DNA of 64,000 nt, taken from NCBI GenBank assembly GCA_947498055.1, contig CANMJA010000020.1, forward strand, positions 1 through 64,000, given 5' to 3'. The notes below the pieces were generated by a model that saw only the letters and a list, made by a program, of their open reading frames with translations, had not been told where the DNA came from and searched no databases. The stretch's first letter is position 1. Every line of letters starts with the position of its first letter. Origin of the DNA: an uncultured Tenacibaculum sp. GTDB taxonomy: Bacteria > Bacteroidota > Bacteroidia > Flavobacteriales > Flavobacteriaceae. The position numbers and the translations under genes are program-made. Below, in pieces: positions 48,557 to 57,365 of this stretch.

Positions 48557-49657
48557 TTGCAATTAACAGAGATATTTAATTTATTTTTAATTGTTAGTGC
48601 TATACATGGATTTGTGTTTAGCGCATTTCTTTTTCATCGTAATAATAAAGAAGAAAACAGTGTTATTTATTTAAATGTAATGATTCTTGTTATTGCTTTA
48701 AATAATCTGCAATCTTGGCTATTAACTAAAGATATTCCTTTTTTACATTATATTCAAATACCTTGGCATTTTTTAATTGCTCCTTTCTTTTATACTTTTT
48801 TAGTTAATTATTTAAAAATTAAAAATAGGTCGCTCCGTATTTTAAGAATGGTACTTCCTTTCTTTGTAATTAGCATTCTATTACAAGTAGTTTATTTTTC
48901 TTTTATAAAAGGAACAACAACAGCTCTTGAATATGATTTTCTATATGAAAAGTACACTAGTTTTGAAGAAGTAGTTAGTTTTTTAATTTCTTTAAACATC
49001 TTTTTTTATTGTTTTCATCTTATAAAATACAAAAGCAACCTTTTTAATAATATTTTAAGTTTCGATAATTTAAAATGGTTAAATAATTTCATCGTTTTAG
49101 GAGGTATTTCTTATCTATTATGGGCTACTGCTTTAGCTTTAAAATTTTATTTAAACTTTCAAAATTTTATTACTTTCTTTTATCCTTTAAGGATTATGAC
49201 TACTGTTTTAATTTATTGGTTAGGATATGAATTACTATTTATACTGAAACAAGTTAAAGAGAGAAAGGAAATAAGGGAAAAAGTTTTAATTACTACCTCT
49301 AAAGAAATTAAAAAGAAAAACCAACCGTTTAATAAGATTGAAGAATATATTCTTACCAATAGACGTTTTTTAGACAATCAATTAAGTTTAGAAACTTTAG
49401 CTAATGAATTACAAATGAGTGGCAGCAAACTTTCTAAACTGATAAATGAACAAACTTTAAATAGTTTTAATTATTTGATTAATGGTTATAGAGTAGAGTT
49501 TTCTAAAAAACTTTTAATAGATACTTCTTATAATAATTATACCATTACTTCTATAGCCTTAGAATCTGGTTTTAATTCTAAGTCTACCTTTTACAATGCT
49601 TTTAAAAAGTATACGGGTATTACTCCTACTCAATTTAAAGAAAATACTCTTTCCTAA
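48557..49657 (+). CDS. Membrane-anchored AraC-type transcriptional regulator
   Basis: A 366-aa protein with seven hydrophobic helices in residues ~1-235 (LFLIVSAIHGFVFSAFLF, VIYLNVMILVIAL, FLIAPFFYTFLVNYL, FFVISILLQVVYFSF, VVSFLISLNIFFYCF, FIVLGGISYLLWATAL, IMTTVLIYWLGYELLFIL), a charged linker, then a C-terminal AraC/XylS DNA-binding domain (~268-362) with two HTHs: LSLETLANELQMSGSKLSKL and ITSIALESGFNSKSTFYNAF ending in TGITPTQF. A membrane sensor linked directly to DNA binding makes it a one-component signalling protein. The start is TTG (48557), as no ATG precedes the first helix. Twin control regions lie just downstream in front of the next two genes. Confidence 0.85.
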   Translation: MQLTEIFNLFLIVSAIHGFVFSAFLFHRNNKEENSVIYLNVMILVIALNNLQSWLLTKDIPFLHYIQIPWHFLIAPFFYTFLVNYLKIKNRSLRILRMVLPFFVISILLQVVYFSFIKGTTTALEYDFLYEKYTSFEEVVSFLISLNIFFYCFHLIKYKSNLFNNILSFDNLKWLNNFIVLGGISYLLWATALALKFYLNFQNFITFFYPLRIMTTVLIYWLGYELLFILKQVKERKEIREKVLITTSKEIKKKNQPFNKIEEYILTNRRFLDNQLSLETLANELQMSGSKLSKLINEQTLNSFNYLINGYRVEFSKKLLIDTSYNNYTITSIALESGFNSKSTFYNAFKKYTGITPTQFKENTLS

Positions 49658-49742
49658 AATGTCCTAAAATCAGCAAAACTATCCTGTTTTCAGCATTTTG
49701 CTAAATTCTGGACATCGATTTTTTTTGCTGTTTTTAGTTTTG
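49652..49742 (+). promoter_or_regulatory. Operator-promoter A (twin control region)
   Basis: Direct repeats TCCTAAAATCAG (49662-49673) and TCCTGTTTTCAG (49682-49693), spaced exactly 20 bp, then a block at 49687-49714 identical over 28 bp to region B, and the -7 box TAGTTTTG (49735-49742), 17 bp before the ATG. No TTG -33 box is present, as expected for an activator-dependent promoter. An extra TCCTAAAAT (49652-49660) overlaps the end of the regulator gene. Confidence 0.72.
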
Positions 49743-49758
49743 AGAAAAACTTTTAATT

Positions 49759-50328
49759 ATGAAATATTTCTTAAAACAACCTTACATTAGATCGTTAGTT
49801 CTTGTTTCTTTTTTAGCATTTCAACTACAAATTTTATCACAAGAAAAACCTCGTGATATGAATTCATTAAAAAAACATGAGGTAAAAATAGATGCTTTTG
49901 ACCTAGCTTTTCTCTCTACCCTAGATGTAAGTTATGAACGCATTAGTAATAATAATATGAGTTATGGATTTTCTTTATTTTTTAACTTTAAAGAATTAGA
50001 AGGATATCCTGAAAAACAAGCTATTACTCCTTTTTTTAGAATCTACTTTTTTAATAAACAAGATTTTGGAGCTAAAGGTTTTTTTGTAGAAATTTTCTCA
50101 AAATTTGCCTCAGGAAACAATGAATATTTAAATACTTTATCTGGTTTAGATCTTGAAAAGGCTACTTATTTTGATGTTGCTTTAGGCTTTAGCATTGGAA
50201 AAAAATGGGTTAATAAAAGTGGGTTTACTTTTGAAACTTCTATTGGAGGTGGTAGAAACTTAGGCTTAGATGAAAACTCTCCTAGCTTTATGTTTAGAGG
50301 TGGTTTTTCTTTAGGCTATCAATTTTAA
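49759..50328 (+). CDS. Outer-membrane beta-barrel protein of unknown function
   Basis: A 189-aa exported protein (signal peptide to LQILS-QE). The mature part is amphipathic beta strands (VKIDAFDLAFLSTLDVSYERI, YGFSLFFNF, ATYFDVALGFSIGKKW) ending in FSLGYQF with terminal Phe, as for small 8-stranded barrels (DUF3575/OmpW-like). Function unknown. Its promoter region is almost the same as that of the desaturase gene downstream, so the two are probably co-regulated by the AraC-type protein encoded just upstream. Confidence 0.72.
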   Translation: MKYFLKQPYIRSLVLVSFLAFQLQILSQEKPRDMNSLKKHEVKIDAFDLAFLSTLDVSYERISNNNMSYGFSLFFNFKELEGYPEKQAITPFFRIYFFNKQDFGAKGFFVEIFSKFASGNNEYLNTLSGLDLEKATYFDVALGFSIGKKWVNKSGFTFETSIGGGRNLGLDENSPSFMFRGGFSLGYQF

Positions 50329-50559
50329 TAACTAAATAGTAAAAAATTTATCATTCGCTGGGGAATTATAATAATTAAGGACGTTTATATAAGTATTTCT
50401 ACACTTTTAAACATTGTGTAGGGTACTTTTATAAACAAAAAATTAATTCTAATTACGAAATTATTATCTAAAAAACACCTTATAAAACAAGGTTTATTAC
50501 AAACAATATTAATCTGTTTTATAATGGTTTGAATTAGTATATCTTTTTATTTATTTCTT

Positions 50560-50592
50560 AAGAGTGTTACTTCGATTACACTCTTTTTATTT
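50560..50592 (+). terminator. Terminator downstream of the small barrel gene
   Basis: An 8-bp stem AAGAGTGT/ACACTCTT (50560-50567, 50578-50585) followed by TTTTTATTTT. It lies 232 bp after the stop codon. The 375-bp gap 50329-50703 otherwise holds an imperfect AACACCTT/AAGGTTT hairpin and region B, but no gene I can support. A long 3' UTR or a small RNA ending here is possible. Confidence 0.7.
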
Positions 50593-50607
50593 TCCTTAAT
50601 AAAACTA

Positions 50608-50688
50608 TCCCAAAATCAGTAAACTCTTCCTATTTTCAGCATTTTGCTAAATTCTGGACACTGAAACTTTGTACTGTTTCTAGTTTTG
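50608..50688 (+). promoter_or_regulatory. Operator-promoter B (twin control region)
   Basis: Direct repeats TCCCAAAATCAG (50608-50619) and TCCTATTTTCAG (50628-50639) with 20-bp period, the 28-bp identical block (50633-50660) and TAGTTTTG (50681-50688). The second TCC to -7 distance is 53 bp, exactly as in region A, and the ATG follows at 50704. Confidence 0.72.
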
Positions 50689-50703
50689 AAGAAACTTTTA
50701 ATT

Positions 50704-51777
50704 ATGAAATTTAGAACATTTAAAACAATAAAACAGGAAAAGGAATTCTTTGTAACCGTACGAAAAAGAGTGCATGAAAAACTTAACGATACTAATTTTA
50801 AATATGGCGGATATGCTTTTTGGGCTAAAGGTCTTTTTTGGTCTCTTATTGCTTACGGGGCTTATTTTCTTTTATTTCAAACAAAAAATGACGTCATATT
50901 TTGGTTTTCTTTTCTTCTTTTTCAAATTGCAGGACTTTTAATTGGGTTTAGTTTTGGGCACGATGCTTCTCATAACACTGCTTTTAAAAATAAAAATGCC
51001 AATCATGTTTTACATTTTTTTAGTTTTTTAACGATTGGTATCGATCCGTTGTTATGGGGATTAAGACATATTCGTTCGCATCATTTATATGCAAATGTGG
51101 AAGGAAGTGATATCGATATTGATAAAAATCCGTTTTTAAGACTTGCTCCATCACATCCTTGGTCTAAAAAACACACTTATCAGCATATATATGCTCCGTT
51201 TGTGTACATTCTAGCTTTATTACATTCTGTTTTTATGGGAGATTGGATCTATCTTTTTTCTAAAGAATATGACTGGATGCGGAATGGTGTTTCTAAAAAA
51301 CATCTTTATGTTAGGTACTTTTTGTTTAAGGCTGTTTATTTTTCTATAGTTCTTATTTTACCTATTTTATATACTCATTTCTCTATAGGTTTTATTATTA
51401 CCACTTATATAACAACTTCTGCTTTTACTTCTTTACTATTTGTAGTAATGTTAGTAGGTACTCATTTTTTTTATGAAGCGGAATATTACCAACCTTTAAA
51501 TAATGAATTAGAATCTTCTTGGGCAGTACATCAACTAAAAACAAGTTGCGATTGGAATCCTAATAACAAATTTGCTCGTTTTTTAAGCGGAGGCTCTAAT
51601 TGTCATGCTGCACATCATTTATTCCCTAACATTTGTCATACTAACTACGACAGAATAAATAACATTATAGAAGAAACTACTTCTGAGTTCGGATTTCCTT
51701 ATCATAAAAAAACATTATTTGAAATGATGGTTTCTCATTTTAAGCATTTAAAAAGAATGGGACAGCAGGTTATATGA
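50704..51777 (+). CDS. Membrane fatty acid desaturase
   Basis: A 357-aa integral membrane di-iron desaturase that introduces a double bond into acyl chains. The three histidine boxes are intact: HDASH (86-90), HIRSHH (122-127) and HAAHH (301-305), separated by paired transmembrane helices. The ATG at 50704 fits the promoter spacing better than the one six codons upstream. Its control region duplicates that of the preceding barrel gene, implying regulation by the membrane-anchored AraC protein, so it may adjust membrane fluidity. Electron donor genes are not in the window. Confidence 0.92.
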   Translation: MKFRTFKTIKQEKEFFVTVRKRVHEKLNDTNFKYGGYAFWAKGLFWSLIAYGAYFLLFQTKNDVIFWFSFLLFQIAGLLIGFSFGHDASHNTAFKNKNANHVLHFFSFLTIGIDPLLWGLRHIRSHHLYANVEGSDIDIDKNPFLRLAPSHPWSKKHTYQHIYAPFVYILALLHSVFMGDWIYLFSKEYDWMRNGVSKKHLYVRYFLFKAVYFSIVLILPILYTHFSIGFIITTYITTSAFTSLLFVVMLVGTHFFYEAEYYQPLNNELESSWAVHQLKTSCDWNPNNKFARFLSGGSNCHAAHHLFPNICHTNYDRINNIIEETTSEFGFPYHKKTLFEMMVSHFKHLKRMGQQVI

Positions 51778-51789
51778 TCACCTCTATTT

Positions 51790-51818
51790 TTTTCCTATTC
51801 AAAAAACAGGAAAATTTT
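51790..51818 (+). terminator. Possible terminator of the desaturase gene
   Basis: A weak 7-bp stem TTTTCCT/AGGAAAA (51790-51796, 51808-51814) followed by four T, 13 bp after the stop codon. Confidence 0.4.
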
Positions 51819-51899
51819 CATCTCTTATAATTACCATAAAACTTTTTACCCCAGTTAAAAGCAATTTAAATTTTTTAAAATATTTATATACTTAAAATT

Positions 51900-52505
51900 A
51901 TGTCAAAAAAAATAACCTATATCATAATCGTATTTTCTATTTTCTTTCTCATAGGTACTAAAAATAGTGCTAGTCAAAATAATAAAACAAGTAACTTTAT
52001 TTCTTTCCATCCATCAGAAACAAAAAAAACAAACGGACTAGGAATTAAATATGACTTTGGTCCTAATTCTAATAACAATTACAAAATTAATGGACTTGGA
52101 CTTGGTGTGGGACCTTTAGGTATTTTCATGCCTTTTTTAACGCTCATACATGCTTTCGAGTTTCAAGGAACTCCATTTAGCGAAGATTATTCTAAAGGTA
52201 ATTTCAATACTGTAAACGGAATAGATATAAGTCTTTACAATCCGCATAAAACAAAAATAAACGGTGTAGAAATAAATTTTTCTGGTGGTTTTGGCTCAGT
52301 AGTAAATGGTGTTTCTTTAGGTTTGGTTAACAATCATTATGAAGTTAAAGGCTTAGAATTAGGATTATTAAGAAATAAAAGTAATAAATGTAGAGGCGTT
52401 CAAATAGGATTAATAAATAAATGTAATAATTTAAAAGGTTTACAAATTGGTTTATGGAATATAAATCAAACCAAAAGTTTACCCTTAATAAATTGGGTTT
52501 TATAA
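51900..52505 (+). CDS. LA_2272-type surface repeat protein
   Basis: A 201-aa exported protein (signal peptide, cleavage near SAS-QN). The C-terminal half has repeating ~15-residue units ending in a GLxxG-like turn: INGVEINFSGGFGS, VNGVSLGLVNNHYE, VKGLELGLLRNKSN, CRGVQIGLINKCNN, LKGLQIGLWNINQ. These are the hallmark of LA_2272 surface repeat proteins, predicted parallel beta-solenoid or barrel. Function unknown. The ending LPLINWVL is typical, so it is not truncated. Confidence 0.75.
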   Translation: MSKKITYIIIVFSIFFLIGTKNSASQNNKTSNFISFHPSETKKTNGLGIKYDFGPNSNNNYKINGLGLGVGPLGIFMPFLTLIHAFEFQGTPFSEDYSKGNFNTVNGIDISLYNPHKTKINGVEINFSGGFGSVVNGVSLGLVNNHYEVKGLELGLLRNKSNKCRGVQIGLINKCNNLKGLQIGLWNINQTKSLPLINWVL

Positions 52506-52720
52506 AAACGATTAAAAAAACCGTTGTGCTTTTGAAATAAAATTCTGTCAATTCGAATGGTCTTTCGGAATAAAATGGAGAAAAATTGTATCGAAAATCC
52601 TAACTTTTGTTCTAAAATAGTTCTCGATACACTTTTTACTACCTCAAAAGTACTCGAACTGACATTTAGTGCTATTAAAATTCCTAAATGCACAACTGGT
52701 TAAAAAAATTAATCTACTTT

Positions 52721-52750
52721 TAAAGGCGTTATTTTTATAGCGCCTTTATT
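52721..52750. terminator. Hairpin before the polysaccharide genes
   Basis: An 8-bp stem TAAAGGCG/CGCCTTTA (52721-52728, 52741-52748) with a 12-nt loop. The T-tract is weak. It could end the LA_2272 transcript. The rest of 52506-52720 shows no gene. Confidence 0.45.
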
Positions 52751-52765
52751 TAAAAAGTACATTAT

Positions 52766-53893
52766 TTGAATACCAAAAAACTTTCTATTCTTTTTTTATG
52801 TGGCTGGTATCCTTCTAGGGTGTTACCAAATAATGGTGATTTTATACAACGACATGCAGAAGCAGTAAGTTTACTACATGACGTTTCTGTACTACATATT
52901 ATTTCAGATGCTTCTTTAAAAAAGAATATAGAAGTAGTAACCCAAAAGGTTAATGGAGTTCAAACAAATATTGCGTATTTAAAACCAAGTAAAAATCCTG
53001 TTGTAAAAACATATCGATTTCTAAAAGCTTTTTTTACATTACTCAGTAAAATAGAAAAAATTGATTTTGTACATGTAAATAAACTGTATCCTTTTGGTTT
53101 GTTTGCTTTATTTTTAAAATGGTTTCGTAAAAAATCGTTTCTTATTTCTGAACATTGGACAGGTTATCACCAACCATTATCGAAAAACATTTCTAAAACT
53201 GAAATTTTCCTTTCTAAAATTATCAGTAAAAATGCTAGTTTTATCTGTCCTGTTTCCAAAGATTTACAAAAATCTATGTCTATGCTAAATTTTAAAGGAA
53301 ATTACAATGTGGTTCCAAATGTAGTAGATACTAATTTATTTATTCCTAAAGAAAATACTTCCTCTAAATTTACGATACTTCATATTTCTAATATGTTAGA
53401 AGAACACAAAAATGTATCTGGAATTATTACTGCTTTTTCTAGTTTTAAAAAGCAAATCACAAACACTGAATTAATTTTAATTGGTGAAAATTCTAAGAAA
53501 TATAAATCACAAACCGATGCTTTAAAGATTTCTAACTCTATTCAATTTATAGATCATATTCCACATTATAAAGTAATAACATATTTACAAAAATCTAGTG
53601 TTTTTGTATTGTTTAGTAATTATGAAAATCTACCTTGCGTTATTTTAGAAAGCTTTTCGTGTGGCACGCCGGTAATTAGTACGAATGTTGGTGGTATTTC
53701 TGAATTTTTCCCAAAAGATTTCGGGTATTTAATTTCTCCGAAAAATGAAAATGAATTAGTAGAGAAACTTTTAGATATGTATACCAATCCGATTAAAAAT
53801 AAAACTAAAATGCATGAGTATGCCAAAGCTAATTTTAGTTATTTACAAGTGGCTACTACTTTTTCTAATTTATACTTTAAAATAGTACATTGA
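52766..53893 (+). CDS. Glycosyltransferase family 4 protein
   Basis: A 375-aa GT-B fold transferase. N-terminal acceptor domain begins LSILFLCGWYPSRVLPNNGDFIQRHAEA. The C-terminal GT4 donor-binding part contains NVVPNVVDTNLFIP, LHISNMLEEHKNVSGI and the EX7E region ENLPCVILESFSCGTPVISTNVGGISE. It transfers a sugar from a nucleotide donor in polysaccharide synthesis. The start is TTG (52766), since no ATG precedes the conserved N terminus. It overlaps the flippase gene by 4 bp. Confidence 0.9.
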   Translation: MNTKKLSILFLCGWYPSRVLPNNGDFIQRHAEAVSLLHDVSVLHIISDASLKKNIEVVTQKVNGVQTNIAYLKPSKNPVVKTYRFLKAFFTLLSKIEKIDFVHVNKLYPFGLFALFLKWFRKKSFLISEHWTGYHQPLSKNISKTEIFLSKIISKNASFICPVSKDLQKSMSMLNFKGNYNVVPNVVDTNLFIPKENTSSKFTILHISNMLEEHKNVSGIITAFSSFKKQITNTELILIGENSKKYKSQTDALKISNSIQFIDHIPHYKVITYLQKSSVFVLFSNYENLPCVILESFSCGTPVISTNVGGISEFFPKDFGYLISPKNENELVEKLLDMYTNPIKNKTKMHEYAKANFSYLQVATTFSNLYFKIVH

Positions 53894-55149
53894 AAGGATT
53901 AAAAAATTACATACTCGATTTTATGAATAGATCTGGTGGATTCATTTTTTTTTCTACCATAATTTCAAGGCTTCTTTCTTTTCTTGCTTCTTGGATTGCT
54001 TTACAGTTAATTCCTAACAAAGAACTTGGCACTGTATTATTTTCTTGGAATATTATAACCTTTTTAATTCCCTTAACAGGTTTAGGTTTGCATCAAAGTT
54101 ATATTCGATATGGAGCGCTAACTACTTCTAAAAAAGAAAAAAGTTCTCTTTTAAATTATGTTATTAAAAAAGGAAGTTGGGCGTCATTAGCAATCACATT
54201 TATTTTAAGTTGCTTTGGGTTCTTTTTTAATTTTAATCTTGAAAAAACAGGAACTTATTTAATTTATTTTTCTTTTATTTTTTTACCTCTTTTTTTGTTT
54301 GAAGTTTTAAAAATTAAATATCGTTTATACCATCAAAATAAAAAACATGCTTTTTTAGAAATTATTTATAATTGTATTCTAGTTACACTCATTACCATAT
54401 TAAGTGCTTATTTTTCTGAAACAGGTTATATTATTGCTTTAATTATTGCTCCTACTCTATCAGTATTATTATTTATAAGAGATGTAAAAACGAATAAAAA
54501 GGAATATAAAAAACCTGCCTTTATTAATCTTGAATTCTGGAAATATGGTTTTTTCGGAAGCTTGTCTAATGTAGCTACTATGCTTCTTTTTGCTATAGAT
54601 ATTTTATTGATAGGAAATATATTAAATAATGCTGAACAAGTTACAACCTACAGGTATTTGTCTTTACTTCCTTTTAGCATGTTATTTTTACCAAGGGTTT
54701 TTATGACCACCGATTTTGTTGCTTTTACAGAAAAAATATACGATCGTAGTTTTATTAAAAACTATATAAAAAACTATCTTTCGTTATTCTTTATTATCTG
54801 TTGTTTATTTGTTGCTACATCTTATCTATTTAGCAACCAAATACTTTCTTTTTTCGATAGTTCTTTCACTAATTACAGCAATAGTTATCTCATCTTATCT
54901 ATAGGTGTTTGTGGTATTCTTATTTTTAGAGGTTTATTTGGTAATTTACTCTCCTCTATTGGGGCAGTAAGAATAAATTTTTATATCACTTTAATAGCTT
55001 TAGTTATCAATTATTTTGCAAATTCAAAACTCATTCCTTTATATGGTATTAAAGGAGCAGCTATCACCTCTGCCATTTTAATGTGGTTTACAGGTATTTT
55101 ATCTATGCTTTTATTTATTTTTAAGTATAGAAATTATACTAACGCTTAA
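53890..55149 (+). CDS. Oligosaccharide flippase family (Wzx-like) membrane protein
   Basis: A 419-aa inner-membrane protein with about 12 transmembrane helices, fitting MOP-superfamily polysaccharide flippases. Typical features: GFIFFSTIISRLLSFLASWIAL at the N terminus and ALVINYFANSKLIPLYGIKGAAI near the C terminus. It starts with TTG inside the TTGA overlap with the glycosyltransferase stop codon, so translation is coupled. It probably flips lipid-linked saccharide across the inner membrane. Its end overlaps a convergent gene by 11 bp. Confidence 0.84.
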   Translation: MKGLKNYILDFMNRSGGFIFFSTIISRLLSFLASWIALQLIPNKELGTVLFSWNIITFLIPLTGLGLHQSYIRYGALTTSKKEKSSLLNYVIKKGSWASLAITFILSCFGFFFNFNLEKTGTYLIYFSFIFLPLFLFEVLKIKYRLYHQNKKHAFLEIIYNCILVTLITILSAYFSETGYIIALIIAPTLSVLLFIRDVKTNKKEYKKPAFINLEFWKYGFFGSLSNVATMLLFAIDILLIGNILNNAEQVTTYRYLSLLPFSMLFLPRVFMTTDFVAFTEKIYDRSFIKNYIKNYLSLFFIICCLFVATSYLFSNQILSFFDSSFTNYSNSYLILSIGVCGILIFRGLFGNLLSSIGAVRINFYITLIALVINYFANSKLIPLYGIKGAAITSAILMWFTGILSMLLFIFKYRNYTNA

Positions 55150-56044
55150 ATAAACGTAGTAACCAAGGTAATTTATTATAATGTAGTTCTGTATAATATT
55201 CATCTACAGCTCCAAAACTCTTGTAATACTTTGCGATATTTTTCATAGAAGACCCACCAAAGTTAAAAACAGAAAAATTTCTTTCATATTTAAAAATAGC
55301 TCGGTCATTCATAAAAGTATTTCCTCCATTATCTCTGTTATTAAAGTTGGAAGAACAAACCAATTCTGTTACTTTACTCTTATGTTTTAAAAAAAATGCT
55401 CCAGAAATCAACCTATTTTCTTTATCATATACGGTTAACAATTCTCCTTTTTTATTCTTGATACAAATATGCATTAATTTATACAACCTTAAATAATCTT
55501 TATCTTTCAATTTCCGTACTCTCTTTCCTACATTATCTTTAAATAAATCGATTAGCTTTTTAGGAGTATCATTCCATTTTTCTGTTAAATCAGATTTACT
55601 AGCTTTTTTTAATTCTCTTTTTCTATTTCTATTATAATCAGTAACAATACTTGTATATGGTTTCTCTAACGCAATATATTGCAATTGCTTTTGTTTTTGA
55701 AAAGAATGAAACATGCTAAATAAATTATTAGCATTCATTCGTAAGTTCACGTATTTAAATTCACTAAACAATTCTATTAAAAACTCGTTTTCATCTTCCG
55801 TTTCTCTAGAAAAAACACCAAGCTGTATTACCCAAAACGGAAGGTATACATATGTAATGAAAAACTTTTTTCTCCAAGGAATTGGCATAACAGCTTCATA
55901 ATCATTTAACACAAAAACACTCCAATTATCTGCTACAATGTCTAAATACCAAGAATATCCAAATACATTAGATTGTATCGATTCTTCAATACAAGCATTG
56001 TACTTTTCTTCATTTAATTCTTGCCTAGTTACTAAACGTATCAT
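55139..56044 (-). CDS. FemAB/GNAT-like acyltransferase
   Basis: A 301-aa cytosolic protein. FGYSWYLDIVADNWSVFVL near the N terminus and the C-terminal GNAT-like half (GELLTVYDKENRLISGAFFLKHKSKVTELVCSS, FNFGGSSMKNIAKYYKSFGA) match the FemAB/CelD-like branch of the acetyltransferase fold used in cell-envelope glycan modification. The precise acyl or aminoacyl donor is unknown. It directly abuts the polysaccharide deacetylase gene (0-bp gap) and converges on the flippase gene. Confidence 0.7.
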   Translation of the reverse strand: MIRLVTRQELNEEKYNACIEESIQSNVFGYSWYLDIVADNWSVFVLNDYEAVMPIPWRKKFFITYVYLPFWVIQLGVFSRETEDENEFLIELFSEFKYVNLRMNANNLFSMFHSFQKQKQLQYIALEKPYTSIVTDYNRNRKRELKKASKSDLTEKWNDTPKKLIDLFKDNVGKRVRKLKDKDYLRLYKLMHICIKNKKGELLTVYDKENRLISGAFFLKHKSKVTELVCSSNFNNRDNGGNTFMNDRAIFKYERNFSVFNFGGSSMKNIAKYYKSFGAVDEYYTELHYNKLPWLLRLFKR

Positions 56045-57349
56045 TTATTTAGAAGCAATTTTTAACATAGATTCGTATACCCTTCCCCAACCTTTCCAAC
56101 GTAAATAATTGCTTATAGCCTCGTTATGAAATAAAGTTATGAAGGTTCCATTTACTCGTTTCACTTCGTTCTTAAGATCACTAATTTTTCCTAAAGATTG
56201 TTTTGGTGTTAACTTCATATAATCATTTAAAGTAGTATCCATTAACGCAAAAGGAAATATTTTTAATGGCGTTTGAATTTCAAAATCTAAATCATAAAAA
56301 TAAAAAGGAGTACAGGTACTTGCTCTAAAACCAACATGACTAGCATATCCCATAGAATAATCTTCTTTAATTTCTAAATCAATTAGTCTTTGAAAGGTGT
56401 CTGGTAGTAAAAATCGTAAATAATGTTGACGAGATCTAAAAATAGGCATATTTGTAATTCCCTCTAAACGCTCTTTCTCTGTTTTCAACTTTTTAAAATC
56501 GTGCATGGTGTAGTAAGACGGATGTAAACCTACTCTTGCATAATCTACCATATCTTTAATAAGCAACTTAAATTTAGCTTTAGAAGCAGAAATATTTGTA
56601 TCGTATGTAGTGTAATCTCCTATTAAAAAAAAGAATAAGGTTCTTACCTTATATTTTTCTTTTAGTTTTATTAGGTTTTCAAAAGTATCAAAAGGATCTT
56701 TTTTAATGTTAAATCGAACCGCAAATCTATCTATAACATACCTAATATTTAGATTATAAAGGTCTTTAAAAAAACCTCCAATCGCTCTAACAGAACTTTT
56801 GTATTTGTAAGCATATGCATTATCTACATCTATTGTTGAAATAAATTGATATTTTCTTTGCTTGTATTTATAATCAGGAAATTTTTCTTTTAATTTATCT
56901 AGTAATTTAAATGCCCATATATCTATTACTGGTTTTTCTAAAAAATCATATTGAAAAGCTAAACTTTGCGTTGCTGAAAAACGTTCATGAGTATCTTTTA
57001 TATGCGGTAAATACTCTTCATATCTTGTTATTAAATAGAAACTTGCCGAAAAAATATCGAAAGGTATCGTTGCTTTTTTACCTTGATAGAAAAAACAAGG
57101 TACCTCTTCCCATTTAGAAATGATAATATCTAAATCGTTTACCCCTTGTTGAAATAATAAACTCGTGCTTTTAATAAAAAATTCATTTCCTAAAGGTACT
57201 TTTGTATACGATAATTTAGGACCATTATGCGCAACAAAATCTTCTACTTTAGAAGTAAAATCTATATCTATTAATAATATTCTTGTAAAAATATGCTTAA
57301 AAGCATATCGTACTCTGGGCGTTACTTTATGTGTATAAATGAGTATCAA
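56045..57349 (-). CDS. Polysaccharide deacetylase family protein with DUF7033-like N terminus
   Basis: A 434-aa protein. Residues ~1-165 form an N-terminal domain seen in flavobacterial deacetylases (DUF7033-like, SASFYLITRYEEYLP). The NodB-type barrel follows with motif 1 STIDVDNAYAYKYKS (Asp174/Asp176) and motif 2 VGLHPSYYT. Only one His is visible in motif 2, so the metal site may be atypical. No signal peptide is evident. The family removes N- or O-acetyl groups from glycans. Adjacent to the FemAB-like gene and the GT4/flippase pair, so part of one envelope polysaccharide cluster. Confidence 0.8.
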   Translation of the reverse strand: MILIYTHKVTPRVRYAFKHIFTRILLIDIDFTSKVEDFVAHNGPKLSYTKVPLGNEFFIKSTSLLFQQGVNDLDIIISKWEEVPCFFYQGKKATIPFDIFSASFYLITRYEEYLPHIKDTHERFSATQSLAFQYDFLEKPVIDIWAFKLLDKLKEKFPDYKYKQRKYQFISTIDVDNAYAYKYKSSVRAIGGFFKDLYNLNIRYVIDRFAVRFNIKKDPFDTFENLIKLKEKYKVRTLFFFLIGDYTTYDTNISASKAKFKLLIKDMVDYARVGLHPSYYTMHDFKKLKTEKERLEGITNMPIFRSRQHYLRFLLPDTFQRLIDLEIKEDYSMGYASHVGFRASTCTPFYFYDLDFEIQTPLKIFPFALMDTTLNDYMKLTPKQSLGKISDLKNEVKRVNGTFITLFHNEAISNYLRWKGWGRVYESMLKIASK

Positions 57350-57365
57350 TACTCTCGGTTTTTAT

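Noticed and set aside
52345..52693. Minus-strand frames overlapping the LA_2272 gene and the gap after it
   Set aside because: AT-rich, Phe/Ile/Tyr-biased translations without domain features; partly antisense to a better-supported gene.
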